Positions 44,563 to 52,972 of a DNA stretch of 64,000 bases are shown here, piece by piece. The stretch is from the NCBI RefSeq assembly GCF_023100945.1, contig NZ_CP064689.1, positions 4,136,001 to 4,200,000 on the forward strand, read 5' to 3'. This DNA comes from Bradyrhizobium sp. 200 (lineage in GTDB: Bacteria; Pseudomonadota; Alphaproteobacteria; Rhizobiales; Xanthobacteraceae). Under the pieces are notes generated by a model. It did not search any database, had not been told where the DNA came from, and was given only the letters and a program-made list of their open reading frames with translations. Numbering within the stretch: the stretch's first letter is position 1; each line of letters opens with the position of its first letter. A program made the translations under genes and the position numbers.

Positions 44563-45279
44563 TCAGCGTTTCGGAGACGCGGTCTCGCTCGAAGCAGACG
44601 CCCCTACTATGCGTCCATCCTCCCCTTCAAGGAGCACAGCGAAGCGTTCTCCGGCGGGCCGATCCTCCTCAAGGTGGATCGCTGCGCCGTTCCAGTTCGC
44701 GATAGACCGGAACGATCGGACAACGTTTGTCTCGGTCATCGTGCGTCCCCTGTTTTCGCCACGCGCCACGGGCGTGACGTGCTCGCTGTCAAAACCCATC
44801 AGGATAACTTTTGCAACACCATGTCCGAGACCAATGTCGATCGATATCCTACCAGACCGTTCAACAACCTTTACTTCCGCCACGGTGGTACTCTCCGACT
44901 TCGCCCTTGCGATAGCCCGACCGACGTCATCCCGGTCGGAGCCGACATGAGGGCTGGAGCCGTCCACCACAATCTCCGGCGTGTATGATCCATCCCCGAA
45001 CCTTCTGCCATAGCGAGCCTGTCGATCCGTCGCCAGTTGCAGCGAGAACGGATCCTTCCACCCGAGATAGTCCCAGTAGGTCACGTGAAAGGCCAGAGCG
45101 AGCACCTTCGACGCCGGCTCCCTAGCGACAAGTTCGTTGAGGTAGGCGTTCGCCGGCGGGCAGGACGAGCACCCTTGCGAGGTGAAGAGTTCAACTACGA
45201 CCGGCCGGTCGGCGGCAGAAGCCATGGTCGAACCAAACGCAAGGATTCCAGCAGCAGCGAAAGCCTTCAAGGGCAACAT
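44563..45279 (-). CDS. DUF1223 thioredoxin-like periplasmic protein
   Basis: A 238-residue secreted protein. A signal peptide (LKAFAAAGILAFGSTMASAAD) is followed by VVVELFTSQGCSSCPPANAY, which carries the CxxC redox pair of the DUF1223 family, and by HVTYWDYLGWKDPF and TPEIVVDG. The fold is thioredoxin-like and the exact substrate is unknown. DUF1223 is common in rhizobia as a core gene, so its presence here breaks the run of defence genes. About 255 bases without a gene separate it from jetA. Confidence 0.9.
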   Translation of the reverse strand: MLPLKAFAAAGILAFGSTMASAADRPVVVELFTSQGCSSCPPANAYLNELVAREPASKVLALAFHVTYWDYLGWKDPFSLQLATDRQARYGRRFGDGSYTPEIVVDGSSPHVGSDRDDVGRAIARAKSESTTVAEVKVVERSGRISIDIGLGHGVAKVILMGFDSEHVTPVARGENRGRTMTETNVVRSFRSIANWNGAAIHLEEDRPAGERFAVLLEGEDGRIVGASASSETASPKR

Positions 45280-45399
45280 TTCGGATCTCCTTCCTGAGAT
45301 GAGGAAGGTTCGATCGCGGCCTCTGCCTCGTTACAGCGCTTTGGCTACACGGTTCCGTGAATTCTTCAGACAGTAGTCTTTCCGCTCGCGCGTCCCTCC

Positions 45400-46308
45400 T
45401 CAATGACCGAAGTCCCAAGTTGGCGCCTTGAAATGGCTTCGTATTAGTCTGGCAAGGGCGGCGTGCGCCTCTGCGCTGCCGGCCATGAGACCCAGCAACT
45501 TTTTGCCGTCATCGATTTTGTCGACGCCAAACAGGGCCAATGCACCTTTGAGCGCGCTATCGCATTCATCGTCGTCTTTTACTGACCCAGTGTATTTCAA
45601 GTAGTTGATGACGATCCAGAGCCAAGCACTTGCCATGTCCAAAATCCGATTTCTCCCACCTGCATCTGGCTCCATGTGCTTGTCCAGATCGTGCACGCCG
45701 TGAGCAAGTATGTACGCCAAGAGCTTACCCGAGGTCATTTGAGGGGCAGGGTTCGTGGTCTGCTCGATGAAGTTCGACTTGGTCCGGCAATACCTCTGAT
45801 TGTGATGCACGAAGCTGACGCCGGTTGTCTCCGAAATGGGAAAATCATCAGCAACCATGAATTCGGAACAAAAGTCCGGATGCCAACGCCATTTCCCGTC
45901 GACCTTCTTGAGAGGTCCGTCGTCTTTTTCGGGGTCGTACTTGGTCACAAGCGGGGACGTAATCTCCTCGACCGTCAGCAGGAAACGAAAGGCCGCCGGG
46001 TGATAGCTCGGCATCGCCTCTACCCAGTAGATTCGTTTGTGCTTGATCAACTTCTCCCAAGAGAATTGAAATTCGACCGTCCCGTATAGCGAGCCAGGAG
46101 ACCAATCGTTGGCGGAGAGCCAAGTTACGCTGATACGTGACTTATTGAGCCGGCTCTTATCAAAGACGAGACCTGATTTTATCTTGCCGTCCTCGATTAT
46201 CCGACGCGCTACCGGCAGATGGACTATGTGCTTCACCGTCGTCAGTTCAGCGTACTTGTCAGCAATCTTGTACTGTTCCCATTCAGTGGCGGGCATACGG
46301 AGGCTCAA
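45400..46308 (-). CDS. Hypothetical protein, possibly ADP-ribosyltransferase-like
   Basis: A 302-residue cytoplasmic protein. Residues about 25-130 (KHIVHLPVARRIIEDGKIKS, then LNKSRISVTWLSANDWSPGS, then YGTVEFQFSWEKLI and YWVEAMPSYHPAAFRFLLT) have the order expected of an ADP-ribosyltransferase fold of the DarT/RNA-ART kind: an N-terminal His, a helix with a turn naming a product-like loop, then an S-T-like strand. This is a weak resemblance by eye. The C-terminal half is helical and resembles nothing I know. Its nearness to SIR2 proteins, which also use NAD, is suggestive only. Confidence 0.5.
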   Translation of the reverse strand: MSLRMPATEWEQYKIADKYAELTTVKHIVHLPVARRIIEDGKIKSGLVFDKSRLNKSRISVTWLSANDWSPGSLYGTVEFQFSWEKLIKHKRIYWVEAMPSYHPAAFRFLLTVEEITSPLVTKYDPEKDDGPLKKVDGKWRWHPDFCSEFMVADDFPISETTGVSFVHHNQRYCRTKSNFIEQTTNPAPQMTSGKLLAYILAHGVHDLDKHMEPDAGGRNRILDMASAWLWIVINYLKYTGSVKDDDECDSALKGALALFGVDKIDDGKKLLGLMAGSAEAHAALARLIRSHFKAPTWDFGH

Positions 46309-46689
46309 TTCTGGAGGTTCGCGACACGCGTTCGTTGGCCGAACTTAACAGGTTATAGCATGTCGACGCTGGGTTGGTTTTGGACCGACCGACAACTATT
46401 GACAAGTGACGACCGGATACCCACTTCACGGATCCCTTCCCTCCGATTGGCCGGCGCACAATGGCACCCACGCAACTGCCTGCCCCATCCTGTTGAAATG
46501 TCGCCCGTGAGCCCGTAGGCGCACGCGCTGCGGCTCACCGCTTCCAAACTCGTCTCCCCCAAAGTCAATCGACCATTTCGGCACCCGTGGATAAAACTGA
46601 GGACCCAAGGTCCGGGCCCGTGCCCCGTGGTGGAATCATGCCGGTTTCGGCATATCGGCCGTTGGGTCGGATATCGGAAGGAATGGCCA
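46309..46689. other. Intergenic stretch, nothing recognised
   Basis: About 380 bases upstream of the 45400-46308 gene. Open frames are short and unsupported. It presumably contains that gene's promoter. Confidence 0.4.
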
Positions 46690-46900
46690 ATGAACCTCAA
46701 GACGTCCCATGCAAGCTTTGCGCATGAGCCCACCCTAAATTGTCCCAACTGCAACGATGAAATTCGGCTGACGGAGTCGCTCGCGGCTCCCCTCATTGAG
46801 GAGACCCGCCGCCGCTTTCAGGAGCAGCTTGCCACCAAGGACGCCGAGGTAGCGCGAAACCTCGATCTGGTCCGAAAGGAGAGAGGCCCGCGTCGATCCG
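46690..46900 (+). pseudogene. Fragment of a DUF2130 protein gene
   Basis: The start MNLKTSHASFAHEPTLNCPN and the following EIRLTESLAAPLIEETRRRF, QEQLATKDAEVAR match the N-terminus of DUF2130 proteins as I remember them (a CPNC zinc knuckle, then a coiled coil). After about residue 66 the sequence (GPRRSDRPGRR onward) loses coiled-coil character and the frame, so only the N-terminal fragment remains. A full-length protein is about 400 residues. Probably the remains of a gene displaced by later insertions. Confidence 0.5.
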
Positions 46901-47069
46901 ACAGACCGGGCCGCCGCTTGGCGCTCTCGTCGGCAGGGGGCCCCGCCAGAGCGCGCGCGAGCCAAAATCGCGAGGAACGGTCAGCTTCGGTGATCCCGCC
47001 CACCCTGGCGGCTTCCCTGCCGACTGCCCAGGGTCGGTTACGGCCTGACTCAGCGAGCCCAAAATCAGA

Positions 47070-47333
47070 CTACACCCGACCATCGACGATCAGCGCATAA
47101 CCGTCGGTCGGCAAATCTCTCTTCAATTGATCATCGATCGAACCGAAATTATTCAACAGACCCTTGAAAGGCTCGGCACGCGCGGCGCGCAGCTCGTAGG
47201 GCGAAGTAGTCCAGTATAAAGACGCGTATCGGCTCTGCGAGCTTCTTGGCACGGTCCATGTGTTAGTCAGTACTCGGTTCACTGCATCCTCGTTGATGAT
47301 CGTCCGATAGGACGGTCGTTTCAGAGCGAGCAT
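47070..47333 (-). CDS. Small hypothetical ORF or gene fragment
   Basis: An 87-residue frame from an ATG at 47333. The C-terminal part (PYELRAARAEPFKGLLNNFG, SIDDQLKRDLPTDGYALIVD) has normal protein composition, so it may be a real small gene or the tail of a larger lost gene. I recognise no family. It sits in a zone with two gene fragments. Confidence 0.35.
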   Translation of the reverse strand: MLALKRPSYRTIINEDAVNRVLTNTWTVPRSSQSRYASLYWTTSPYELRAARAEPFKGLLNNFGSIDDQLKRDLPTDGYALIVDGRV

Positions 47334-47417
47334 CGGCGCGGTTGGCCGTTCGGCCGCCCTGCAGACCTTGAAGCACAGCGGCTCCGATGGTTTCGAGGGC
47401 TTGCTGGCGGCCGTCCT

Positions 47418-47528
47418 GTCAAGCTGGATGACGAAATCGCGTTCCTCAAGGCCGAGATCAATATGCGGGACGTCGAGCTGCGCCTCCAGACCCTGACGGC
47501 CTTCGACCGATTTTCCATCCGGGCTTGA
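47418..47528 (+). pseudogene. C-terminal remnant of a DnaQ-like exonuclease gene
   Basis: Thirty-six codons ending in a stop read VKLDDEIAFLKAEINMRDVE, LRLQTLTAFDRFSIRA. They match the last residues of the intact exonuclease at 52973-53869, with four differences in 35 residues; 18 of 109 bases differ and most changes are silent. Upstream sequence does not continue the match. The two copies, in the same orientation, flank a 6.3-kb segment. Confidence 0.65.
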
Positions 47529-47730
47529 AAGTGAATGCCGGGTCGTCGGACCCAACTGGGCGGCGGCAATAACAAGCCGAGCGCTCCTAAGCTAACGCAA
47601 ATGTCCGACTCTGTGTGAACCCGAACCACTCGCTTCTAGGCCGCAATTGTGGTTAACTAGCTCATCGATTGCAATTCAAGCGCATTGCGCGCCTTCATTG
47701 TCTCTGACTTTTTGTTTGAAGGGGCTGCGA

Positions 47731-48636
47731 GTGACAGCGGTAGATAGCAAAGAGCTGGCCCGACTGGTAGCAGCAGATTTTGGGCCGGACGTCGACGCGG
47801 CTCTCGCGATAGCATCTGGTGCTGTGCCTTCGCGTGGCATTGCAATGCCCGACGTAAGCCTCTCCGACGCGATAGCGATTGCCAGCTTCATCATAGCTTG
47901 CGCACAGATCGCCTTGCAGGCATGGCAGAAGCGACCAGATCGAATTATAGTGACTTTGAAGCTGGCTGAGACCATTCATGACAACGATGGGACGCCTTTG
48001 AGCTCTACAGATCTAGAGCGGAAGCTCTGTATCATGGGACGTACCGTAGATAAGCTTGCGCCGGAATTCGGCCCAACGCTCTCGCTACCAACTGACAAAC
48101 AGTCCTCGAAGAAGGACTGGGTTGCGGATTGGATTAATTATGATCCGCGCGCAAGCGCTCGAAGTATGACTGCTGCGATACTTTTGCCATTTCGAGATAT
48201 GGACTACTTTGCGATCACAAAGCCGATTCATTGGACTCCACCAATCGACGCCCCTGCGGAATTGCCACGCAGTGTTTCTGTGCCCGTGGGCTTCGTTACT
48301 GACCTTGCCAGTATTCCAACTTTCTTCTGTTGGATGGTACAGCCGGTGGGCCGCCATGGCCACGCGGCAATCCTTCATGACTGGCTGTACTGGGAGCAGA
48401 ACTGCGACCGAGCCGTCGCAGACAAGGTTTTTGAGGTGGCGATGGCCGAATTAGATGTGGCCGTCCCCGTACGCAAGGCATTGTGGGCGGCTGTGCGCGT
48501 TTTCGGCCGGCAATATTGGGATCAAGCTAGGGAGCAAAAGAGGCAGGGCCGAAGTCGTTTGCTGGCGAAACTACCGAATGAACCCGTAAGCTGGGCGGTC
48601 TGGCAGAGCACGCCTGGCGTATTTGCGCCACCCTAG
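47731..48636 (+). CDS. DUF1353 domain protein
   Basis: A 301-residue protein. The GTG start at 47731 follows GAAGGGG. Residues about 1-110 are helical with a hydrophobic stretch (DAIAIASFIIACAQIALQAW), perhaps a membrane or association segment. Residues about 175-270 match DUF1353 (SVPVGFVTDLASIPTFFCW, HAAILHDWLYW), best known from phages. Its function is unknown. It is 25 bases upstream of the caspase-like gene on the same strand, so the two are probably one operon; the N-terminal part could mediate an interaction with the caspase. It is otherwise unlike the nearby DNA-repair genes. Confidence 0.7.
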   Translation: MTAVDSKELARLVAADFGPDVDAALAIASGAVPSRGIAMPDVSLSDAIAIASFIIACAQIALQAWQKRPDRIIVTLKLAETIHDNDGTPLSSTDLERKLCIMGRTVDKLAPEFGPTLSLPTDKQSSKKDWVADWINYDPRASARSMTAAILLPFRDMDYFAITKPIHWTPPIDAPAELPRSVSVPVGFVTDLASIPTFFCWMVQPVGRHGHAAILHDWLYWEQNCDRAVADKVFEVAMAELDVAVPVRKALWAAVRVFGRQYWDQAREQKRQGRSRLLAKLPNEPVSWAVWQSTPGVFAPP

Positions 48637-48661
48637 TCATTCGTTTGATAGGTAGTTCGGT

Positions 48662-50944
48662 ATGGACCGTCCATTTCACGATGTCTTGCCGTCCATTCTG
48701 CCACAGGTGCCCGACCGACGAATCGCGCTTGTCATAGGCAATGGTCGCTATTTGCATGCCAACATTCTTACCAATCCGCCGAACGATGCGCGCGGTATCG
48801 CTCTGTCGTTGAGCCGCCTCGGGTTCTTTGGTGTCTGCGAAGCTGGCGATGATTTTATTGTCGATTCCAAAGCCCCGGGGGTCAGCGCATTGCTTGATCT
48901 CGACGATAGACGGCTCGGCCGGGCTTTGGCCGCTGTTGAGCGGTTCGCCAGAGGCGCCCGACAGGCTGTTATCTACTATGCTGGTCATGGCATCGAGATT
49001 GACGGCGAGAACTACCTTATCCCCGTCGATGCCAAGCTCGCCCACACAACCGATGCCAAGTATGAAACAAAGCCTCTCACCCAAGCATTGGGTGCCGTAC
49101 AGGGAGCTTTAGGACTTCGCCTTGTTATCTTAGATGCCTGCCGTAACAACCCATTCCAGGCTCGCTTGTTTAGAAACCGCGACACTTCCGGCGGACTTCG
49201 CAGCATTGAACCAGCAAACGTGCTAGTCGCTTATTCGGCCAAACACGGTACAGTCGCTCGTGACGGCGATGAGGGCGGCAACAGCCCGTTTACGACGGCC
49301 CTGCTGGCGCACATCGAAAAGCCAGGACTAGCGATCCAAGACCTGTTCGCCGAGGTCCACGATGACGTGCTCGCAGCTACCAATGGCGTGCAAGAACCAT
49401 GGCTCTACGGCGCATTCGGCAGGCGCAAGGAATACTTCGTGCCGCCACTGTCCGATGGACAGCTTCCACCTTCATCGCCGCCCAAACTCAATCAAACCCT
49501 TCCCGCCAGTGATAACGCCGACCCAGCCACGTTAGCTGAGCGCATATCGCCATCTCAAATCGCCAAAGCGAGTGTGGGCGCTGCGGCCGCGTTGGTAACA
49601 CTGCTCATCCTCTGGTGGCAGTGGCCGAGGCTATGGCCGCCGTCCTCTTCCGAAACAACCCAACAACCGCCAAATCAGACTCCCCCAGAAACGATCAAGG
49701 TAGAGCACCCGCCACCCCCTTGCGCTGGTATCGAAGTCGACATTCTGGGTAAAGGCAAAAGCTGCCTCAACCCGAATGACACAGCTCACCGTGAATTCCA
49801 GGACTGCTTCACAACTTCCAAGGGTACGCAGGTTTGCGTACCCATGGTTGTGCTACCAAAGGGTGCTTACGAGCGTGGCTCGAAAGACGGTCTTCCCAAC
49901 GAAAAACCAGTTGGGACGGTCAAGATCGATTATCATCTAGCCGTAGGCAAGTTCGAAGTAACGTTCGCTCATTGGGATGCCTGCTTGGAAGATGGTGGCT
50001 GCAATTACAAACCAGAAACAAGCTGGGGCCGCGGTCAGCAACCGGTCCATTCTGTGTCTTGGGATGATATCAATACGCAGTATTTGCCATGGCTGAATAA
50101 GAAGCGCGGCAACAAGAGCGACGCGAGATATCGATTGCTGAAGGAGGCTGAGTGGGAATACGCCGCTCGCGCCAACTCGACGACACGATACTCGGTAGGT
50201 GACGTAATCGACAAGTCACAAGCACAATTTGCGCGCCAAGGCGGCCAAAATTTTTCATATCCTGGGATGGACAAAGAACCCCAACCTGTCGATGTTGGCT
50301 CGTTTCCTGCCAATGCATTTGGACTCCATGACTTTCACGGCAATTTGTGGGAGTGGGTGCAAGACTGCTATGCTGATAGCTACACTAATGCTCCTTCTAA
50401 TGGAGCTAGTGCGCCTGAATCACCAAATTGTCCCCGCGTTCGTCGAGGGGGCTCATGGAACAACACTTCCGAAGGTATAACATCCACCATGCGGAGCGGC
50501 GAACTACCGAGCATTCACAATGTTCGCAACGGCTTTCGTTTGGCTAGAACGGTTCAGCCTCCCGATGGACCAATCGCGCTTCGTGTCAAGATACGTAGTG
50601 GCAGCAGCAGCAGTAGCCAGTTGGAAAGTATTGTGCCTCTCGCGGTCCGGAACAAATTGACAAGCGTTTCTGTCGCACCCGTAACGGCGGATCGGTCGGA
50701 AGTCTACGTGCTCGATGTTGGAGGCTCATATGCTTCCAATATGTCCGGCTACGCAGCGTGCGATCCTCACAGCGTGGCGACCTTGAGCTACACGCTCAAT
50801 GCGCCAGACGGGCATCCGGTCTTTGGGGAGACTGTTCGAGGTTACGCCTGCTTGAAAGATGTAGCCAGTCCGGAGAACGCTCGCCAACTGGCTAACGAGC
50901 GGGCTGTCGAGGGCATCATGAAACATCTAGGGGAGAAACTGTGA
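48662..50944 (+). CDS. Caspase family protein fused to a formylglycine-generating-enzyme-like domain
   Basis: A 760-residue protein. Residues about 15-260 are a caspase-like (peptidase C14) domain with the catalytic His in VIYYAGHGI and Cys in ILDACRNNPF. A Pro-rich linker and a membrane segment (about 305-320, VGAAAALVTLLILWWQW) follow. Residues about 390-635 are an SUMF1/PvdO-type domain (NEKPVGTVKIDYHLAVGKFE, EAEWEYAAR, NLWEWVQD, RVRRGGSWNN). A C-terminal domain of unknown type ends the protein. Bacterial caspases are known cell-suicide proteases. The SUMF-like part would lie across the membrane or bind a ligand there; this is inference. Confidence 0.85.
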   Translation: MDRPFHDVLPSILPQVPDRRIALVIGNGRYLHANILTNPPNDARGIALSLSRLGFFGVCEAGDDFIVDSKAPGVSALLDLDDRRLGRALAAVERFARGARQAVIYYAGHGIEIDGENYLIPVDAKLAHTTDAKYETKPLTQALGAVQGALGLRLVILDACRNNPFQARLFRNRDTSGGLRSIEPANVLVAYSAKHGTVARDGDEGGNSPFTTALLAHIEKPGLAIQDLFAEVHDDVLAATNGVQEPWLYGAFGRRKEYFVPPLSDGQLPPSSPPKLNQTLPASDNADPATLAERISPSQIAKASVGAAAALVTLLILWWQWPRLWPPSSSETTQQPPNQTPPETIKVEHPPPPCAGIEVDILGKGKSCLNPNDTAHREFQDCFTTSKGTQVCVPMVVLPKGAYERGSKDGLPNEKPVGTVKIDYHLAVGKFEVTFAHWDACLEDGGCNYKPETSWGRGQQPVHSVSWDDINTQYLPWLNKKRGNKSDARYRLLKEAEWEYAARANSTTRYSVGDVIDKSQAQFARQGGQNFSYPGMDKEPQPVDVGSFPANAFGLHDFHGNLWEWVQDCYADSYTNAPSNGASAPESPNCPRVRRGGSWNNTSEGITSTMRSGELPSIHNVRNGFRLARTVQPPDGPIALRVKIRSGSSSSSQLESIVPLAVRNKLTSVSVAPVTADRSEVYVLDVGGSYASNMSGYAACDPHSVATLSYTLNAPDGHPVFGETVRGYACLKDVASPENARQLANERAVEGIMKHLGEKL

Positions 50945-51798
50945 TTTTTTTCCAGCGCTGAGGATCCAATTTATATCCGGCCATGCGCGTGGGGTTTCAT
51001 GAGTGCGAAGGTGCGCTGCATTACCGGGTGCCGGCGGCGATCCGACCACCGCTCCTCTTCTCATACCCGGCGCAATTCTCCCGGACGTCGTGCCAATAAA
51101 CTGAAAACCTGCGTCGGCGCGGCTGCCAAGCAGTTCGCGGCGAGAGAAAAACATTGGCGGGCGGACTGGCGGCTCGCCTCTACTTTTTTGTCTTCCTTCG
51201 CTTCACCACACCGAATTCCTGGCAAACGACATCGAACACTACGCCCAGGAAATGAAGCTGGACGGGGAGGGGTGCGTCGTGTCGGTGAGGCTCAAGCGGT
51301 TGTCGGTATCGGTCATGGCCGTCCCTTTTCAGATCGTGATGATGAGGCTGTCGTCAGTAGCACGCAATCGCTGTTCGCAAACGAGTTGATCGAATACGCT
51401 GAGACGCGACGACATCAGCCTGTTGTTGGCACGAATTTCGTCCAGCCGGTGGTAGCGGGGTCCGATGCATCGCGGCACCCACTATAGCAGGAGCCTTTTT
51501 TCTTGAGGGCAGCCTAACTCGGGAAGGTCGACAGCCGGCTAATGCGACTGCGACTAAAAATCGCGCATCCATGAATGCGAGGAGCACGGCTGGATGCGGA
51601 TCGCGCCGACCCGTACGCTCGCGACTGCGCGTCGATATCGCTCGCCGGGATCCACCGAACGGAGTGTCACCAGAGGCCGCCGCGGTCGCCATCGCCGAGG
51701 TGTTGGACTCGATCGGCGACACTTGCCCCGAACGTCCATCGACAGGTTGCGACTGACTTCGCCGCGACTTGGCTGGCGGACCCCTGTACAATCCACGC
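50945..51798. other. Intergenic stretch between the caspase gene and dinB
   Basis: About 850 bases. Frames on both strands lack recognisable features, and none has a strong ribosome binding site. A short plus-strand frame at 51571-51756 is the best of them but weak. A TACAAT box at 51787-51792 lies just before dinB. Confidence 0.4.
51787..51792 (+). promoter_or_regulatory. Possible -10 element of dinB
   Basis: TACAAT lies seven bases before the ATG at 51799, so the transcript would start at or next to the start codon (leaderless). A partial -35 (CGACTT) lies about 17 bases upstream. I see no clear SOS box. Confidence 0.25.
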
Positions 51799-52905
51799 AT
51801 GGTCCCTTCCGATCCGGAGCACGGCGTCGCGTCGGCGCCCCATCGCAAGATCATCCATATCGACATGGATGCGTTCTATGCGTCAGTGGAACAGCGGGAT
51901 AACCCGGACCTCCGAGGCAAGCCGGTCGCGGTGGGCGGTTCGGCTCAGCGCGGCGTCGTAGCCGCCGCCAGCTACGAAGCCCGCAAATTCGGCGTTCGCT
52001 CCGCCATGGCGTCGGTCACGGCGAAGAGACAGTGCCCCGAGCTGATCTTCGTCAAGCCGCGCTTCGAGATCTACAAGGCGATCAGCCGGCAAATCAGCGA
52101 GATCTTCGCCGAGCACACGCCGATCATCGAGCCTCTATCGCTCGACGAAGCCTACCTCGACGTCACGGACAACCTGCAAGGCATCCCGCTGGCCAGAGAC
52201 GTCGCGCTGCGGATCCGCGAGAAGATCAAGGCCGAGACCGGCCTCAACGCCTCGGCGGGCATCTCCTACAACAAGTTCCTCGCGAAGCTCGCATCCGATT
52301 ACCGTAAACCCAACGGTCAGTACGTTATTTCGCCTGAGATGGGACCAGCCTTCGTCGAGACGCTTCCGGTCGGAAAATTTCACGGTATCGGGCCGGCGAC
52401 TGCCGCCAAATTCAATGCCTTCGGGATCTGGACCGGTCTCGACATCCGCAGTCAGTCCCTCGCCTTCCTGCAGGAGAACTTCGGCAAATCCGGCACCTAC
52501 TATTACTGGATCTCACGCGGCATTGATGAGCGTCCCGTACGGGCGAACCGCGTCCGCAAATCCGTCGGCGCCGAGAACACATTCGCCGCCGACCTTAGAG
52601 GATTCGAAGTGATGGTGGCAGAGCTGCAGCCCCTGATCGACAAGGTCTGGCGGCACTGCGAGTCGACGGGCACTCGGGGCAGAACGGTGACGCTCAAAGT
52701 GAAGTTCGCTGACTTCGAGATCATCACGCGCGGCCGGTCCGTCTCTTCGGCTGTCACGAGCCGCGACGATCTCGCACAAGCCACGATTAGCCTGCTGGAA
52801 GACAACATGCCCTTTCCAAAGGCGGTGCGCCTGCTCGGAGTGTCACTGTCCTCCCTGCAAGGCGGAGACGATGCGGAGCCTGGGCAGCTGGATTTCGGGA
52901 TTTGA
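51799..52905 (+). CDS. dinB: DNA polymerase IV (DinB, Y-family)
   Basis: An error-prone translesion polymerase of 368 residues from MVPSDPEHG. It has the Y-family motifs IDMDAFYASVEQRDNP (catalytic Asp), SYEARKFGVRSAM, and EPLSLDEAYLDVT (second metal Asp and Glu). The thumb (FHGIGPATAAKFNAFG) and little-finger domains follow. The C-terminus GQLDFGI is close to the QxxLF-type beta-clamp binding peptide. A TTG at 51769 would add ten residues. It is followed by an exonuclease gene 67 bases downstream. No clear LexA site is seen. Confidence 0.93.
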   Translation: MVPSDPEHGVASAPHRKIIHIDMDAFYASVEQRDNPDLRGKPVAVGGSAQRGVVAAASYEARKFGVRSAMASVTAKRQCPELIFVKPRFEIYKAISRQISEIFAEHTPIIEPLSLDEAYLDVTDNLQGIPLARDVALRIREKIKAETGLNASAGISYNKFLAKLASDYRKPNGQYVISPEMGPAFVETLPVGKFHGIGPATAAKFNAFGIWTGLDIRSQSLAFLQENFGKSGTYYYWISRGIDERPVRANRVRKSVGAENTFAADLRGFEVMVAELQPLIDKVWRHCESTGTRGRTVTLKVKFADFEIITRGRSVSSAVTSRDDLAQATISLLEDNMPFPKAVRLLGVSLSSLQGGDDAEPGQLDFGI

Positions 52906-52972
52906 GCCGGACTAGACTTGTGGCTCGGTCAAGCTCGATGCGGGCGAAGTATCCGGAGGATCGCAAAATCCA

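Noticed and set aside
46627..47100. Full 157-codon frame read as one protein
   Set aside because: Only the first 66 or so residues after the ATG at 46690 look like DUF2130; the rest has frameshift-like composition, so I called only the fragment.
51571..51756. A 61-residue plus-strand frame upstream of dinB
   Set aside because: It has a plausible composition near the end, but no ribosome binding site and no similarity I recognise; not strong enough to call.
51721..51798. A GAACGTCCATCGACA stretch as a LexA (SOS) box for dinB
   Set aside because: The second half-site GACA does not match the alphaproteobacterial GAACN7GAAC pattern, so an SOS box is not supported.
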